NCBI GenBank assembly: GCA_945876755.1
Contig: CAMCPM010000002.1
Location: 1-64,000 of the forward strand
Origin: an uncultured Clostridia bacterium
GTDB taxonomy: Bacteria > Bacillota > Clostridia > Oscillospirales > Ruminococcaceae
Reading direction: 5' to 3'
Length of the DNA: 64,000 nt
A program made the translations under genes and the position numbers. The notes beneath the pieces are model-generated. The model worked only from the letters and a program-made list of their open reading frames with translations, was not told the DNA's origin and did not search any database. This document shows positions 44,075-51,998 of this stretch, piece after piece (position 1 is the first letter of the stretch; each line of letters starts with the position of its first letter).

Positions 44075-45598
44075 ATGGCTTGTTTTAATTTTGCGGCGGT
44101 TTTTACCGATCACATGGTTTTACAGAGAAATAAAAATATAAACATCTGGGGCAGCGCTTACAACGGTACGAAAATTACAGTTGAGCTTAACGGCAGAACT
44201 GTTGAAGCCGTTGCTGCTGACGGAAAATGGTCTGCTGTTCTTCCGCCTATGGAGGCAGGCGGCCCTTATGAGCTTAAAGCTTCCGACAGCAGCGGAGGAG
44301 AGATAATTTTTCGTGACGTTATGATAGGCGAGGTATGGCTTGCAGGCGGACAGTCCAACATGGAGCTGGAGCTTCAAAACTCCCTTAACGGCAGGGAAGT
44401 TCTTGCCAACATCAAGGACGTTAACGTGCGCTTTTACTACACTCAGAAAATCGCATACATAGATGATTATTTCAATTTTGCAGAGCGCAACGGCTGCTGG
44501 AGCATTGCTTCTCCCGATACGGCTGCAAACTATTCGGCGGTGGGATATTATTTTGCCAAGAGGCTTTCCGAAGAACTCGGCGTGACTGTCGGAGTTATCG
44601 GATGCAACTGGGGCGGAACTTCCGCTTCCGCATGGATAAGCAGAAAGCTGCTGGAAAAGGATATTGATACCAAAACCTATGTTGATGAATACGACAAGGC
44701 TATGGAAGGCAAGACCTTTGAGGAATACTGCCGTGATCTGAAAGAATACGAGGACTGGTACAACGCATGGCAGCCTAAGATAAACGAATTCTACGAAAAA
44801 AATCCCGAGGGAAGCTGGGACGACGCACAGGCTTATGCAGGACCTTCAAGATGGCCCGAGCCGATGGGACCGAAGTCGCCGTTCCGTGCAGGGGGAGTTT
44901 ACGAGACTATGCTGAAACGGGTTTGCCCCTTCACCCTTGCAGGCTTTATCTACTATCAGGGAGAAAGCGATGACCACAAGCCCGATATGTACTACAAGCT
45001 GTTCAAACTTCTTATCGAGCAGTGGAGAAGCGATTGGGAGGACGACAGCCTGCCGTTTATGTTCGTTCAGCTGCCGATGTTCCTGAACAGGGGAGAAGCT
45101 GACTGCAAGAACTGGTGCCTTATCCGCGAGGCGCAGATGAGAGTACATCAGACCACGAAAAATACCGGAATTGCGGTAATTCTCGATAAGGGCGAGTACG
45201 GCAACATTCACCCTACCGATAAAGAACCTGTGGGAGTACGCCTTGCTTTACAGGCTCTTTATCACGTTTACGGAAAAATTTCCGCAGACGAGGCTTACGG
45301 GGCGGTTTACAAGTCCTGCGAGTATGTTGACGAGGGTATGCTGCTTAGCTTTGAACACTCCGCAGATGGTTTTGAACTTCGGGACGCAAAAGCAGTCGGA
45401 TTTGAAATTGCAGGCAGCGATAAGAAATTCTGTCATGCGGCGGCTCAGCTTCGGGGCGATAAAATTTTTGTAAGCTCCCACGAGGTAACAGAGCCTGTTT
45501 ACCTGCGCTATAACTGGGTAAACTACGGCGAGGTGACCGTTTTCAGCAAGAACGGTATTCCTCTTGCTCCGTTCAGAACAAGCAGAAATGATGAATAA
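44075..45598 (+). CDS. Sialate O-acetylesterase-like SGNH hydrolase
   Basis: 507 residues, no signal peptide. The catalytic Ser is in EVWLAGGQSNMELEL, the family's GQSNM block; the Asn/Gly blocks (IGCNWGGTSASAW, YYQGESD) follow, and the Asp/His pair is expected in the region around NIHPTDKEPVGVRLA. An N-terminal beta domain (FTDHMVLQRNKNINIWGSA) is typical. Such cytosolic esterases remove O-acetyl groups from sialic acid or plant glycans, in line with a gut or rumen glycan degrader. Its transcription appears to continue into metF. Confidence 0.88.
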   Translation: MACFNFAAVFTDHMVLQRNKNINIWGSAYNGTKITVELNGRTVEAVAADGKWSAVLPPMEAGGPYELKASDSSGGEIIFRDVMIGEVWLAGGQSNMELELQNSLNGREVLANIKDVNVRFYYTQKIAYIDDYFNFAERNGCWSIASPDTAANYSAVGYYFAKRLSEELGVTVGVIGCNWGGTSASAWISRKLLEKDIDTKTYVDEYDKAMEGKTFEEYCRDLKEYEDWYNAWQPKINEFYEKNPEGSWDDAQAYAGPSRWPEPMGPKSPFRAGGVYETMLKRVCPFTLAGFIYYQGESDDHKPDMYYKLFKLLIEQWRSDWEDDSLPFMFVQLPMFLNRGEADCKNWCLIREAQMRVHQTTKNTGIAVILDKGEYGNIHPTDKEPVGVRLALQALYHVYGKISADEAYGAVYKSCEYVDEGMLLSFEHSADGFELRDAKAVGFEIAGSDKKFCHAAAQLRGDKIFVSSHEVTEPVYLRYNWVNYGEVTVFSKNGIPLAPFRTSRNDE

Positions 45599-45620
45599 AA
45601 TACGAAAGGATATAAAATAA

Positions 45621-46481
45621 ATGAAGCTTTCCTCACTTTTCGGAAAGGGCAGGACTATACTGTCCTTTGAGGTTTTTCCGCCTAAAAAAACAAGTCCTGT
45701 TGATACTATTTACAACACTCTTGCAGAGCTGAAAGCTCTCTCTCCAGATTTTATCAGCGTGACCTACGGCGCGGGAGGAAATTCCGCAGACACCACTACC
45801 TGCGACATTGCCGCATATATCCAGCGTGAGCTTGGAATACCCTCCGCTGCGCATCTTACTTGTGTGTACAGCACAAAAGAGGGAGTTCTTACTCAGCTTG
45901 AGCAGTTCAAGGAACGGGGCGTGGAGAATATACTTGCGCTCCGGGGCGATGTTAATCCCGATATTCCCAGACTCCACGAGTTTGAATACGCCAGCGACCT
46001 TACAAAATTTATAAAAGAAAACGGAGACTTTCACGTTTCGGGTGCGTGCTATCCCGAGTGTCATCTTGAAGCGGAAAATCTTGCCGAGGATATCAAGCAC
46101 CTGAAAATCAAGGTCGAATCGGGCGCAGAACATCTTATGTCACAGCTTTTCTTCGATAACGATACTTTCTACCGTTTCCGTGAAATGCTGGACATTGCAG
46201 GGATAAACGTTCCCGTGGAAGCAGGCATAATGCCCGTTGTCAACAAAAAGCAGATAGAGCGAATGGTTTCTATGTGCGGAGCAAGTCTCCCTTCTAAATT
46301 TTCAAAAATGATGCAGCGGTATGAGCATAATCCTGAGGCTCTCCGCGACGCAGGCATCGCATACGCCGTTGACCAGATCGTTGACCTGATCTCAAGCGGC
46401 GTTGACGGTATACATCTTTACACCATGAACAACCCATATGTCGCACGAAAGATCAGCGAAAGCGTAAGGTCGCTGCTGTAA
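45621..46481 (+). CDS. metF: 5,10-methylenetetrahydrofolate reductase
   Basis: 286 residues, bacterial MetF length. ILSFEVFPPKKTSPVDTIY and FISVTYGAGG (with the Glu and Asp of FAD/folate binding) open the TIM barrel, and NILALRGDVN is conserved. It makes 5-methyl-THF, the methyl donor for the MetH encoded two genes on. Its stop overlaps the next start (TAATG), so translation is coupled. Confidence 0.94.
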   Translation: MKLSSLFGKGRTILSFEVFPPKKTSPVDTIYNTLAELKALSPDFISVTYGAGGNSADTTTCDIAAYIQRELGIPSAAHLTCVYSTKEGVLTQLEQFKERGVENILALRGDVNPDIPRLHEFEYASDLTKFIKENGDFHVSGACYPECHLEAENLAEDIKHLKIKVESGAEHLMSQLFFDNDTFYRFREMLDIAGINVPVEAGIMPVVNKKQIERMVSMCGASLPSKFSKMMQRYEHNPEALRDAGIAYAVDQIVDLISSGVDGIHLYTMNNPYVARKISESVRSLL

Positions 46482-47155
46482 TGGCAGGGCTTGAAAAAAT
46501 AAACCGCAGCGAGGCGTTCCGTTATATGGGAGTAAGCGGCGTTCCCGACGAAAATCTTTCGGCTGCTGCGGACGAATGTGAAGTCAGACTGCTTTCGGCG
46601 GCTGCACCGAAATTCTGCTGGACATACGCTGAAATTTCGGGCTTTGCTGCGGACGGGATAACGCTGAAAGGACACAGGCTTACTCTTCGGGGAAAGGATA
46701 TTGCCGAACATCTTTCCGGCTGCTTCGGTGTTGTACTTTTATGTGCGACTCTTGGGAACGGCACGGACAAGCTTCTGCGTACCGTTCAGGCTGAGGATAT
46801 GGCAAAGGCGCTTGTATGCGACGCAATGGCTTCTGCGGCGGTGGAGCAGGTCTGCGACAGTGCGGAGGAAGAAATCAAAAAACGCTTTACGGACAAGTTT
46901 ATGACGTGGCGTTTTTCGCCGGGGTACGGAGACTTTCCGCTCGATACTCAGAAGAATTTTCTTGCGGCGGCAAATGCGGAAAAGCTCATCGGTCTTTGCG
47001 TAAGCTCGGGAGGGATACTCACTCCCACAAAGTCGGTAACGGCGGTGATAGGGATTTCCGAAACTCCCGTGGAAGCGAAAAAACGCGGCTGCGGAAGCTG
47101 CAAAATGCGTGAAAAATGCTTATTCAGAAAAACAGGAGGACACTGCGGTGAATAA
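46481..47155 (+). CDS. MetH reactivation (vitamin B12-dependent methionine synthase activation) domain protein
   Basis: 224 residues. The pattern RLTLRGKDIAEHLSGC, FSPGYGDFPLDTQ and the C-terminal Cys-rich GCGSCKMREKCLF are those of stand-alone activation-domain proteins. It supplies the part missing from the short MetH encoded next, helping reductive methylation of oxidised cobalamin with S-adenosylmethionine. It is coupled at both ends: it starts on the metF stop and ends overlapping the metH start. Confidence 0.85.
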   Translation: MAGLEKINRSEAFRYMGVSGVPDENLSAAADECEVRLLSAAAPKFCWTYAEISGFAADGITLKGHRLTLRGKDIAEHLSGCFGVVLLCATLGNGTDKLLRTVQAEDMAKALVCDAMASAAVEQVCDSAEEEIKKRFTDKFMTWRFSPGYGDFPLDTQKNFLAAANAEKLIGLCVSSGGILTPTKSVTAVIGISETPVEAKKRGCGSCKMREKCLFRKTGGHCGE

Positions 47156-49544
47156 AAAAGAAAAATTTCAGCGGCTTCTCAGTGAAAACGAATTTGTTTT
47201 CCTTGACGGTGCAATGGGTACTATGCTTCAGGCAAAGGGACTTGAAACAGGCGGCGTTCCCGAGCTTCTTAACCTTGAAAAGCCGGAATGGCTCACGGAA
47301 ATTCACAAAGCATATGCCGATGCAGGCTCGCAGATAGTTTATGCAAACACCTTTGGCGCAAACCGTTATAAGCTGGCTGAAACGGGAAAAAGTGTTTCGG
47401 AGATAATTCCTGCGGCAATTGCAAACGCTAAGAAATGCTGCGGAGAAAGTACCCTTGTTGCCCTTGACATAGGTCCTATAGGTCAGCTTCTTGAACCCAC
47501 GGGAAGTCTCACCTTTGAGGAGGCTTATGACATTTTCAAGGAGCAGATCGAAGCAGGAAAGGACGCCGACCTTATAGTTTTTGAAACTATGACGGACTTG
47601 TACGAACTGAAAGCGGCTGTTCTTGCGGCGAAGGAAAACAGCGACCTGCCTGTTATCTGCACAATGACCTTTGAGCAGAATATGCGTACCTTCACGGGCT
47701 GTTCCGTGTCGGCAATGGCGCTTACTCTTGAAGGACTTGGCGTTGATGCAGTCGGCGTGAACTGCTCTCTCGGACCCCGTGAGCTTGAACCTGTTATCGC
47801 TGAGCTTTCAAAATGGACTGATCTTCCCATTGTAGTCAAGCCGAATGCAGGTCTGCCTGACCCTGTTACAAACACATATGATGTTACTCCCGAAGAGTTT
47901 GCCGAAAGTGCCGCAAACCTTGTAAAGTACGGCGTAAAGCTTGTAGGCGGCTGCTGCGGAACGACTCCCGATTTTATCCGCGCGGTAGTAAATCGGCTTA
48001 ATGGTATGAAGTACGCAAAGCAGGACGTTAAGCTTGAAGCGGCGGTTTGTACTCCTGCAAAAACGGTGGAAATAAATCAGCCGAGAATTATAGGCGAGCG
48101 CATAAATCCAACAGGCAAAAAGCTGTTCAAGGAAGCGCTTAAAAGGGGCGATATTGATTATATTCTCGGTCAGGCAATAGAGCAGATCAATGCAGGCGCT
48201 GACATTCTTGATGTTAACGTTGGTCTGCCCGATATCGACGAAAAGGAAATGATGGTGAAAACCGTCAAAGCTTTGCAGGGTGTTACCGACCTGCCGCTGC
48301 AGCTTGATTCCACACGCCCCGATGTGCTTGAAGCGGCGCTTCGTGTTTATAACGGCAAGCCTATCGTCAACTCGGTAAACGGCGAGGAAGGCTCTCTGGA
48401 AGCAATTCTGCCGCTTGTTAAAAAGTACGGTGCAGCTGTTGTGGGACTCACTCTCGACGAGGGAGGAATACCCAAGACTGCCGACGGCCGTTTTGCCATT
48501 GCGGAGAGGATACTTGCACGGGCGGAAAAAATCGGCATACCCAAGCGTGACGTTTTCATTGACTGTCTTACCCTTACGGCTTCTGCCGAGCAGGCTGCGG
48601 TCATGGAAACCGTAAATGCGCTTCACCGTGTAAAAACCGAGCTGGGACTTAAAACAGTCTTGGGCGTTTCAAATATTTCATTCGGACTTCCCAACCGTGA
48701 GCTTGTTAACTGTAACTTCCTGCAAATGGCGCTGACGAACGGACTTGACCTGCCTATCATCAACCCCAATGCGGCTCTTATGACGGGCGCGGTAAGGGCA
48801 TACAAGCTTCTTGCCAACATTGATGAGAACGCCTCCGAGTTTATTGCCGCATATGCGGACAGCAATATGACGACCTCGGTAAGCGGTTCCGCAGCATCGG
48901 CTCCTGCGCAGAAAAAAGGCGCGATGGACCTGCCTTCTGCAATTGCAAACGGTCTGAAGGCAGAGGGAGCAAAAATTACCGAAGAACTGCTGAAAACCCA
49001 CGATACAATGGATATTGTTGATAATATGCTAATTCCTGCACTTGATAAAGCCGGTGCGGAATTTGAGCAAGGCAAAATTTTTCTTCCACAGCTTATTATG
49101 GCTGCCGGAGTGGCACAAGCAGCGTTTGAGGTAATAAAGGCTCATATGCTGAAAAGCGGCGGCGAAACTGTAAGCAAGGGTAAAGTCGTCCTTGCGACCG
49201 TCAAGGGTGATATTCACGATATCGGAAAAAATATTGTCAAGGTGCTGCTTGAAAACTACGGTTTTGAGGTTATTGATTTAGGCAGGGACGTTCCTCCCGA
49301 AACGGTTCTTGAAGCGGCTGTAAAGTACGAGGTCAAGCTGGTTGGACTTTCCGCGCTGATGACTACTACTCTCGGCGCAATGGAGGATACAATAAAGCTT
49401 TTGCACGAGAAAAATGTTCCCTGCAAAATCGTGGTAGGCGGTGCTGTGCTGACGGCGGATTACGCTGAAAAAATCGGTGCGGACTTCTATGCAAAGGATG
49501 CCAAGGAAACGGTTGACATAGCCAAGAGGGTATACGGAAATTAA
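47148..49544 (+). CDS. metH: Cobalamin-dependent methionine synthase, short form
   Basis: 798 residues from a GTG at 47148 (AGGAGG, 8 nt spacer) that overlaps the previous gene. Domains in order: homocysteine S-methyltransferase (1-300; zinc Cys in GVNCSLGP and GGCCGTTP), pterin-binding (about 320-570; RIIGERINPTGKK), B12 cap and B12-binding (about 605-798; KGDIHDIGKNIVKVLLENYGF with the DxHxxG cobalt-ligand His). The fourth, reactivation, domain of the 1,200-residue enzyme is absent and encoded separately upstream. It transfers the methyl of 5-methyl-THF to homocysteine. Confidence 0.95.
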   Translation: MNKKEKFQRLLSENEFVFLDGAMGTMLQAKGLETGGVPELLNLEKPEWLTEIHKAYADAGSQIVYANTFGANRYKLAETGKSVSEIIPAAIANAKKCCGESTLVALDIGPIGQLLEPTGSLTFEEAYDIFKEQIEAGKDADLIVFETMTDLYELKAAVLAAKENSDLPVICTMTFEQNMRTFTGCSVSAMALTLEGLGVDAVGVNCSLGPRELEPVIAELSKWTDLPIVVKPNAGLPDPVTNTYDVTPEEFAESAANLVKYGVKLVGGCCGTTPDFIRAVVNRLNGMKYAKQDVKLEAAVCTPAKTVEINQPRIIGERINPTGKKLFKEALKRGDIDYILGQAIEQINAGADILDVNVGLPDIDEKEMMVKTVKALQGVTDLPLQLDSTRPDVLEAALRVYNGKPIVNSVNGEEGSLEAILPLVKKYGAAVVGLTLDEGGIPKTADGRFAIAERILARAEKIGIPKRDVFIDCLTLTASAEQAAVMETVNALHRVKTELGLKTVLGVSNISFGLPNRELVNCNFLQMALTNGLDLPIINPNAALMTGAVRAYKLLANIDENASEFIAAYADSNMTTSVSGSAASAPAQKKGAMDLPSAIANGLKAEGAKITEELLKTHDTMDIVDNMLIPALDKAGAEFEQGKIFLPQLIMAAGVAQAAFEVIKAHMLKSGGETVSKGKVVLATVKGDIHDIGKNIVKVLLENYGFEVIDLGRDVPPETVLEAAVKYEVKLVGLSALMTTTLGAMEDTIKLLHEKNVPCKIVVGGAVLTADYAEKIGADFYAKDAKETVDIAKRVYGN

Positions 49545-49554
49545 AGAAATATTA

Positions 49555-49598
49555 CAACGCGCCTGAGAATACAGTACTTCTCAGGCGCGTTGCGTTTT
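49555..49598. terminator. Intrinsic terminator after metH
   Basis: A perfect 15-bp stem, 49555-49569 with 49578-49592, contains GCGCCTGAGAA and an 8-nt loop; GCGTTTTAATTT follows. It is also positioned to end the convergent EamA-family gene. Confidence 0.85.
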
Positions 49599-49601
49599 AA
49601 T

Positions 49602-50456
49602 TTACAACAGCAGCATACCTGCCGCTTGAAATCCCAGAATACCTGCAACGCACGTTATGCTTCCTGCAAGATCAAATCCCGAAAGCTTTTCCTTTCTGCT
49701 GAAAAACTCCATAAAGAAAATCACAATCAGTATCATAGGCTGAATAAATGCATAGTTTGTCAGGCTTTGTTCCGCGACGGCATTTTCTCCGAGAAGTCCC
49801 AGAGCATTCGGAAGCTTGCATAGGATTACGATTACCAGACCTTTTGCACCCTCCGGACTTTCTGCTGCGATCCGGTGCGGCTTTGCAGCAGGAAAAGTTA
49901 CAGCTGCAAGAATTATCAGTGCAAAAAACAGAGTCAGTGTTGAAGATATGTATCCCTCGGCTGCTTTCATTATAAAGCCGTATCCGAATTTTGCCGCAAG
50001 ATAAAGCACAAGCGGCAATGCGATCTTTTTATAATTGACTTTATTTTTACCCGATTTTGCTATCATAACGAGTCCTGCCGCAGTTACTGCTATACAAAGA
50101 AGCTTCAGCAGGCTTAGACCGTCGCCGTACATGAGTACATCCGTGAAATATGAGGCGAACAAGGTCAGTCCAAGCCACGCTTTAAGTTCAAAAGCGGACA
50201 TCTGTTCAAGCACCTTCGCACTCATGGCAAATTCAAGGTATTTGCTGAGCGCAGTTAAAATTATAAACGCAAATGCAGGAATAGTAAAAGTTAATGTCAA
50301 GTCGGAAAACGGAAGAAGTGTGGCAAGAAATGGCAATGTTCCTGCCGCCATTAAAAAAGTAAGCTGAGAGCCGTTATATTTTGCTTTGCTGACGGCATAT
50401 TTGTCGTTAAGCGAGCAGATCGTGTAAAGAGCAACAACGGTTAGCATCAGAAGCAT
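49602..50456 (-). CDS. EamA/DMT-superfamily membrane transporter
   Basis: 284 residues with ten expected helices in two halves, the drug/metabolite transporter fold. The paired segments TVVALYTICSLNDKYAVSKAKYNG and NYAFIQPMILIVIFFMEFF, followed by GSITCVAGILGFQ, fit the EamA pattern. Direction and substrate are unknown. The start has a good ACGGAGG site. It stands alone. Confidence 0.7.
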   Translation of the reverse strand: MLLMLTVVALYTICSLNDKYAVSKAKYNGSQLTFLMAAGTLPFLATLLPFSDLTLTFTIPAFAFIILTALSKYLEFAMSAKVLEQMSAFELKAWLGLTLFASYFTDVLMYGDGLSLLKLLCIAVTAAGLVMIAKSGKNKVNYKKIALPLVLYLAAKFGYGFIMKAAEGYISSTLTLFFALIILAAVTFPAAKPHRIAAESPEGAKGLVIVILCKLPNALGLLGENAVAEQSLTNYAFIQPMILIVIFFMEFFSRKEKLSGFDLAGSITCVAGILGFQAAGMLLL

Positions 50457-50547
50457 AAAAATTACCTCCGTAAAAAATTGCGATACGCTTTACATTATAT
50501 CAGTAATTGCGGTATGTTTCAAGTAAAATATTTTAATTTGCAGAATA

Positions 50548-50577
50548 TTGACCGAAGGCGATATTATGTGGTATAAT
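50548..50577 (+). promoter_or_regulatory. Sigma-A-type promoter of the histidine phosphatase gene
   Basis: TTGACC (50548-50553), 18-bp spacer, TATAAT (50572-50577), 30 bp before the ATG. Confidence 0.65.
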
Positions 50578-50606
50578 TTTATTGATTATTTTAAGGAGTA
50601 ACGCTT

Positions 50607-51182
50607 ATGACAACGGTTTATTTTGTACGCCATGCAAAGCCCGATAAAAACATACTTGATGATAGGATCCGTCCGCTGACAGACGAGGGCCTTGCCGATT
50701 CAGAAAAGGTTACGGAGCTGCTGAAAGACAAGGGTATTGACCTGCTTATGTCCAGTCCGTACAAGCGGAGCATGGACACTATCGGCAGTCTTGCCAAGGC
50801 GCTGAACATGGATATCGTTACGGACGAGGATTTCCGTGAACGTGAAGCGGGTGACTGGCACGGCGATAATTTTCTGAAATTTATTGAGGCGCAGTGGGCG
50901 GATTTCAATTATCACATTATGAACGGGGAGTGCCTTGCCTCTGTGCAGGAGCGCAATATCCGTGCGCTGAAAAGGGTACTGAACGAGCATGAGGGAAAGA
51001 CTGTTGTTATTGCAACTCACGGTACGGCGCTGAGTACGATAATTAATTTTTACAAGCCGGAGTATGACTTTCACAGCTTTATGCGGATACTGGATTTTAT
51101 GCCATATGTGATGAAAATGGAGTTTGACGGTGAAGAATTTCTCGGCATGAGCGAGGAGCTTATTGTTGAAAAAACATATTAA
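50607..51182 (+). CDS. Histidine phosphatase superfamily protein (phosphoglycerate-mutase-like)
   Basis: 191 residues. The catalytic motif is VYFVRHAKPD (RHx), with LLMSSPYKRSMDT and the late VVIATHGTALSTI supplying the second His. Size and motifs fit the broad-specificity phosphatases (PhoE/CobC-like) rather than glycolytic mutase. Substrate is unknown. AAGGAG precedes the start. Confidence 0.88.
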   Translation: MTTVYFVRHAKPDKNILDDRIRPLTDEGLADSEKVTELLKDKGIDLLMSSPYKRSMDTIGSLAKALNMDIVTDEDFREREAGDWHGDNFLKFIEAQWADFNYHIMNGECLASVQERNIRALKRVLNEHEGKTVVIATHGTALSTIINFYKPEYDFHSFMRILDFMPYVMKMEFDGEEFLGMSEELIVEKTY

Positions 51183-51299
51183 ACCGGTTTGCAAAGGTAA
51201 ATTGGAAAGTCAGCGTATCGTCTTTTTATCAGAAAATCATCAGAAAATAAAAACAACACGTTTAATTCCAATTCGGCGATTTGTTGTTGAGGAAAATAT

Positions 51300-51827
51300 A
51301 TGAAAAAAAACATGATAATTATTACAGCGGTATTTGTAACAGGAACGCTCATATTTATAATTTTATATCGGGTACTTGGGTTCGGGATATTACTAACAAT
51401 GAGCATAACATTCGGAACAATAAGTTATCATTTTGTTATGCGGCTTGTTGTTGGTTTTTTATATAATATATTTATGAATAATCATGCCGATTATCAAAAT
51501 AGTTGGTTTAATGTCAGCACTAATGAGCAGAAATTATATGAAAAACTAAGGGTGAAGAAGTGGAAATATAAAATGCCTGCATTTGAGCCGGATATATTTG
51601 ATCCAAGAAAACATTCATGGGTTGAAATCATTCAGGCAACCTGTCAAGCTGAATTGGTGCATGAAACAATAGTCGTTTTGAGTTTTCTTCCGATTATTGC
51701 CGGATTGTGGTTCGGGGTGTATCCTGTTTTTATAATAACGTCTGTAGGTGCGGCTATAGTTGATACGGTATTTATTATAATTCAAAGATATAACAGACCA
51801 AGAATACTTAATCTGATAAAACGATAA
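51300..51827 (+). CDS. CrtO-like (glycosyl-4,4'-diaponeurosporenoate acyltransferase family) membrane protein
   Basis: 175 residues with two N-terminal and two C-terminal membrane helices. The central cytoplasmic part YEKLRVKKWKYKMPAFEPDIF and QATCQAELVHE matches my memory of the CrtO-type acyltransferase family (LxVKKWKDxLP...ExcraElvH). No carotenoid gene is nearby, so the name tells little about substrate. The gene is visibly AT-richer than its neighbours and is followed at 3 bp by a 102-bp palindrome. It has a weak ribosome site (GAGGAAAATAT). Confidence 0.5.
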   Translation: MKKNMIIITAVFVTGTLIFIILYRVLGFGILLTMSITFGTISYHFVMRLVVGFLYNIFMNNHADYQNSWFNVSTNEQKLYEKLRVKKWKYKMPAFEPDIFDPRKHSWVEIIQATCQAELVHETIVVLSFLPIIAGLWFGVYPVFIITSVGAAIVDTVFIIIQRYNRPRILNLIKR

Positions 51828-51829
51828 TA

Positions 51830-51931
51830 ATACTAAAAACCAATTAAACTGTAGACAAAAAATCTTCGCATAATCCATATATGCAAGATTATGCTCAATT
51901 TTTTGTACAGTTTTTAAATGGTTTTTAGTAT
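51830..51931. repeat. 102-bp near-perfect palindrome (MITE-like or giant terminator)
   Basis: ATACTAAAAACCA (51830-51842) is matched exactly by its complement at 51919-51931; further in AAACTGTAGACAAAAAAT (51846-51863) pairs with 51898-51913 apart from a 2-nt insertion, and GCATAATC (51868-51875) with GATTATGC (51887-51894). The outer repeats are bordered by TA on both sides. It carries no open frame. Confidence 0.7.
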
Positions 51932-51998
51932 AAAACATTCTAAATTCAGGTTTATCAGGGAAAATACCATTTTACTATAAAACAAAAAGGAAGATAAA

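Noticed and set aside
45599-45620. S-box or T-box riboswitch before metF
   Set aside because: The gap to the upstream gene is only 22 bp and the leader before 44075 shows no S-box or T-box conserved blocks.
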